Shown in pieces: positions 61,866 through 64,000 of a DNA stretch of 64,000 bases. Every line of letters starts with the position of its first letter. Within the stretch, counting starts at the first letter, position 1. The notes beneath the pieces were generated by a model. It saw only the letters and a program-made list of their open reading frames with translations. It made no database searches and was not told the origin of the DNA. Source of the DNA: Saccharibacillus kuerlensis DSM 22868 (GTDB taxonomy: Bacteria; Bacillota; Bacilli; Paenibacillales; Paenibacillaceae); assembly GCF_000378145.1 (NCBI RefSeq), contig NZ_KB899290.1:40586-104585 (forward strand). The letters run 5' to 3'. Position numbers and translations under genes: made by a program.

Positions 61866-63356
61866 TTACATCGACGAGAGACTTGACATTGTGCTGTTAT
61901 ACCTATTGATGGCTGTTTCCATAGCAGTAAACTGTTTATAATAATTGGTTTCAATTCGAGTCAATCGACTGTTCCAATCCGTAATTTGGCGCTCCATTGT
62001 ATTCAACTGCTGACCCATGAGACTTGTATTAAGAAACGAAGAGGTCAGGTCGCTGCTGACCTTGGAGGTACCAGCTTTTTCATACATACTTGAAAGAGAC
62101 GTATTCGAAATCTTCCTCATTTTCGCGAGAATTCCATCGGTTTCCGTGTAGGTGTTACTCAAAGTAGAATTCGAATAATTTGTTCCCAAAAACTGAGTGA
62201 GAATATCTGGATTTGCATCGAGCGCTGTTGTCAGCTTATCTTTATCGAGGATAAGCTTGCCTTTGGTATCGTAGGTACCTGTGGTAATCCCTAAATCCAT
62301 CATGGTCAGCGGCGTAGTACTTCCTTCAAGTTTAACGCCCTGCAGCATGGCGGAGCGCATATCGCTAACTGTACGTTGGAGAATGCTGTCATTTTTAAGC
62401 AGGCCACTTTTGGCTTTGCTTTCCCACAGCTCAATCTCGTCGTCGGTCATCTCTTTTTTTTGCTCACTGCTCAACGGTGTATATTTTTTGTAACGTTCAG
62501 AGTTCAAAGCGGAGTTCACTGTCGAGAGGACGTCATTATAGGCGTCCACAAAGTCCTGCACAGCCTTTACGGCTTTTTCAGTATCCTTGGATACTTCTAC
62601 CCTGGTGCTTGCTCCACCGGTAGGCGTGACAGCCGTTAAATTCAAAGTGAGTCCGTTTATATTCATTTGATTTTTTGTGTCGGTCATTGTCAATCCGTTC
62701 ACTTCGATGGACGCATTTTTCCCTAAATCAGCAGGGGCGGTCCGACTGGTAAGGCCAAACGCATCGGCCAAGCCTCCCGTTAAAGTCATCTCTTTTGCAC
62801 CGGTCTCTTTGTTTGTCAATGAGAGTCTGCCGTTTACACTATCGTACAAGGCCGTAACCCCAGCACTTGCATCATTATTGATAAGAGTTACAAGGTCACT
62901 AACTTTCGTATTGGCTGGGTCTGTTACCGTGATCGTTTTTCCGTTTATGGTAATTGTATTATCCGTAAGTCCCAAGCTGCCGATAGAAGGATCGCCTGAT
63001 GTAGCTGCCTTCGAAGCGAAAGAAGAAGCAGCTTGCGTAGCAGTTGCAAGTTGGTTCACCTTAATGTCGAATGTTCCACTTGCTGTAGAAGAAGCTGTTG
63101 CAGTCAAAACGGAAGTATTCCCTGTCATCGTAGTTTTTTGAGCATTAAGTGTAGCACTCTTGGCCAATTCACTCAGCTTATCCTGCATGAAAGTTACAAT
63201 CTTTGTGCTGATCTTCCGATAATCTTCACGCTGCCACTCAAGAATCTGCTTTTGCTGATTCAACTTGTCGAGTGGACCTTTTCTAGCAGTGACGAGCGAC
63301 TTGACCAGTGAATCGATGTCCATGCCGGACGCCATGCCTGAAATTCTTGTAACCAT
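61866..63356 (-). CDS. fliD: Flagellar hook-associated protein 2 / filament cap FliD
   Basis: 496 residues. The N-terminal FliD_N domain (MVTRISGMASGMDIDSLVKS, about residues 1-100) and the C-terminal FliD_C domain with coiled-coil end regions form the cap that folds flagellin at the filament tip. The middle (about 110-260) carries Ig-like strands typical of the exposed domains. AAGGAGG lies six bases before the ATG. Confidence 0.96.
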   Translation of the reverse strand: MVTRISGMASGMDIDSLVKSLVTARKGPLDKLNQQKQILEWQREDYRKISTKIVTFMQDKLSELAKSATLNAQKTTMTGNTSVLTATASSTASGTFDIKVNQLATATQAASSFASKAATSGDPSIGSLGLTDNTITINGKTITVTDPANTKVSDLVTLINNDASAGVTALYDSVNGRLSLTNKETGAKEMTLTGGLADAFGLTSRTAPADLGKNASIEVNGLTMTDTKNQMNINGLTLNLTAVTPTGGASTRVEVSKDTEKAVKAVQDFVDAYNDVLSTVNSALNSERYKKYTPLSSEQKKEMTDDEIELWESKAKSGLLKNDSILQRTVSDMRSAMLQGVKLEGSTTPLTMMDLGITTGTYDTKGKLILDKDKLTTALDANPDILTQFLGTNYSNSTLSNTYTETDGILAKMRKISNTSLSSMYEKAGTSKVSSDLTSSFLNTSLMGQQLNTMERQITDWNSRLTRIETNYYKQFTAMETAINRYNSTMSSLSSM

Positions 63357-63370
63357 GGGAAGCCTCCTTG

Positions 63371-63730
63371 TTATACCTTTTTATCGACAATGATCCCTGT
63401 AAATTCCATCATTTTTGCTACAACATCCAAAATTTTTTCGGAAGGAATTTCACGGATGATATCGCCTGTTTCTTTATTCATTACTTTAATCATGATCGCA
63501 TTGGTCTTCTCATGAACCGATATTTCTAGTGACTTCTGCGGCCCTTGAATTGCATTGATTGCTTTTTTCAGTTCCTGTATCGTTTGTTCGTGACTTTGGT
63601 GAAGCTTGGGAATCGTTGTAGCTGATGCCGGAACATCCTCTGCCGGCTTGGATGTATGTTCTCGACTTGTGTAGGTCGGTTGGGGCGTCGAAGGTACTGA
63701 CCCCATACCGCCGGATATGTTCGAATCCAT
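63371..63730 (-). CDS. flaG: Flagellar protein FlaG
   Basis: 119 residues with the conserved FlaG core INAIQGPQKSLEISVHEKTN and VMNKETGDIIREIPSEKILD in the C-terminal half. The N-terminus is polar and disordered. FlaG affects filament length. It is the first gene of the flaG-fliD-fliS-fliT operon, between hag and fliD, as in Bacillus (yvyC). Confidence 0.93.
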   Translation of the reverse strand: MDSNISGGMGSVPSTPQPTYTSREHTSKPAEDVPASATTIPKLHQSHEQTIQELKKAINAIQGPQKSLEISVHEKTNAIMIKVMNKETGDIIREIPSEKILDVVAKMMEFTGIIVDKKV

Positions 63731-63791
63731 GCTTCCCCCTCTTTCCTGTAAATGCGGCTGTCGTTAGTCTGCTCCGATGTTGTTACTTTAT

Positions 63792-63818
63792 ATATCGGAA
63801 TTATCGCGTGAATTTTTA
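63792..63818 (-). promoter_or_regulatory. Sigma-D promoter of the flaG-fliDST operon
   Basis: Minus-strand TAAA-N15-TCCGATAT, one mismatch from the flagellar sigma factor consensus TAAA-N15-GCCGATAT. It lies immediately downstream of the hag terminator and about 65 bases before flaG. Confidence 0.85.
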
Positions 63819-63835
63819 TGGAATCCAAATATAAA

Positions 63836-63866
63836 ATAAAAAAACCCCGCATATGCGGGGTTTTCT
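63836..63866 (-). terminator. Intrinsic terminator of hag
   Basis: The palindrome AAAACCCCGC-AT-ATGCGGGGTTTT-type (63841-63864) is followed by a T-rich run on the minus strand, 12 bases after the hag stop. Confidence 0.93.
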
Positions 63867-63877
63867 TGCTGCTAAAA

Positions 63878-64000
63878 TTAACGGAGCAGGGACAGTACGC
63901 CTTGTGGAGACTGGTTAGCCTGCGACAGCATCGACTGCGAAGCCTGCAGCAGGATGTTGTTCTTCGACAGGGCAACCATTTCCTTAGCCATATCAGTATC
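63878..64000 (-). CDS. hag: Flagellin Hag (C-terminal fragment, cut by window edge)
   Basis: The last 40 codons of flagellin are in the window. They encode the conserved D0 C-terminal helix, including [19 protein letters not shown], then [17 protein letters not shown] and TAA. This C-terminus is bound by FliS and is required for export. The 5' part lies beyond position 64000. Glycosylated residues would be in the missing central region. Confidence 0.95.
   Translation of the reverse strand, partial: DTDMAKEMVALSKNNILLQASQSMLSQANQSPQGVLSLLR

Overview
The window is a chromosomal segment of a Gram-positive, endospore-lineage Firmicute, most likely a Paenibacillaceae (Paenibacillus/Saccharibacillus-like). 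The reasons are strong AGGAGG-type ribosome binding sites, frequent GTG/TTG starts, moderate GC, an LPxTG surface protein, a DUF5057 protein, and gene order that follows the Bacillus subtilis backbone uvrB - minJ - ctpB - ftsX - ftsE - (yvjA) - prfB - secA - hpf - fliT - fliS - fliD - flaG - hag. Almost everything is on the minus strand. The exceptions are motAB, a giant surface protein gene and an esterase gene. No tRNA, rRNA, insertion sequence or CRISPR array was seen.

Layout. 70-10424: uvrB (minus), motAB (plus), then a cell-division/envelope block: minJ-like, ctpB, an M23 murein hydrolase, ftsX, ftsE. 10824-27316: a complete Gram-positive type IV pilus island. It holds pilB, pilT, pilC, a major pilin, pilD, a pilM-pilN fusion and pilO; a divergent 1668-residue DUF5057/choice-of-anchor-A/Ig-like surface protein; and three minor pilin-like genes (pilV, pilW and pilX types). 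27552-29548: an esterase and a membrane diguanylate cyclase. 29743-38857: the arginine operon argCJBDFGH, with a 47-48 bp tandem repeat between argG and argH. 39127-44552: a YitT-family membrane protein gene, prfB with its programmed +1 frameshift, secA and hpf. 44912-48073: an LPxTG adhesin and a cold shock protein. 48323-60987: an AT-richer flagellin-glycosylation island with a pseudaminic-acid-type nonulosonate pathway (pseB, a cytidylyltransferase, pseG, pseI, pseC), accessory sugar genes (ATP-grasp, HAD, epimerase, TylF-like protein, glycosyltransferase-methyltransferase fusion) and a Maf/DUF115 transferase. 61119-64000: fliT, fliS, fliD, flaG and the 3' end of hag.

How it fits together. 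Flagella (hag, flaG, fliDST, motAB), flagellin glycosylation (Maf plus nonulosonate) and type IV pili sit close together. Four minus-strand promoter candidates resemble the motility sigma factor consensus TAAA-N15-GCCGATAT. They lie upstream of flaG, of maf, of the minor-pilin operon and of pilB. PilB carries a textbook tandem MshEN motif (24+5+24 residues), known in relatives to bind cyclic di-GMP, and a diguanylate cyclase gene lies at the edge of the pilus island. The inferred picture is a surface-motility and adhesion locus under shared motility-sigma and c-di-GMP control. This is inference from sequence, not demonstrated.
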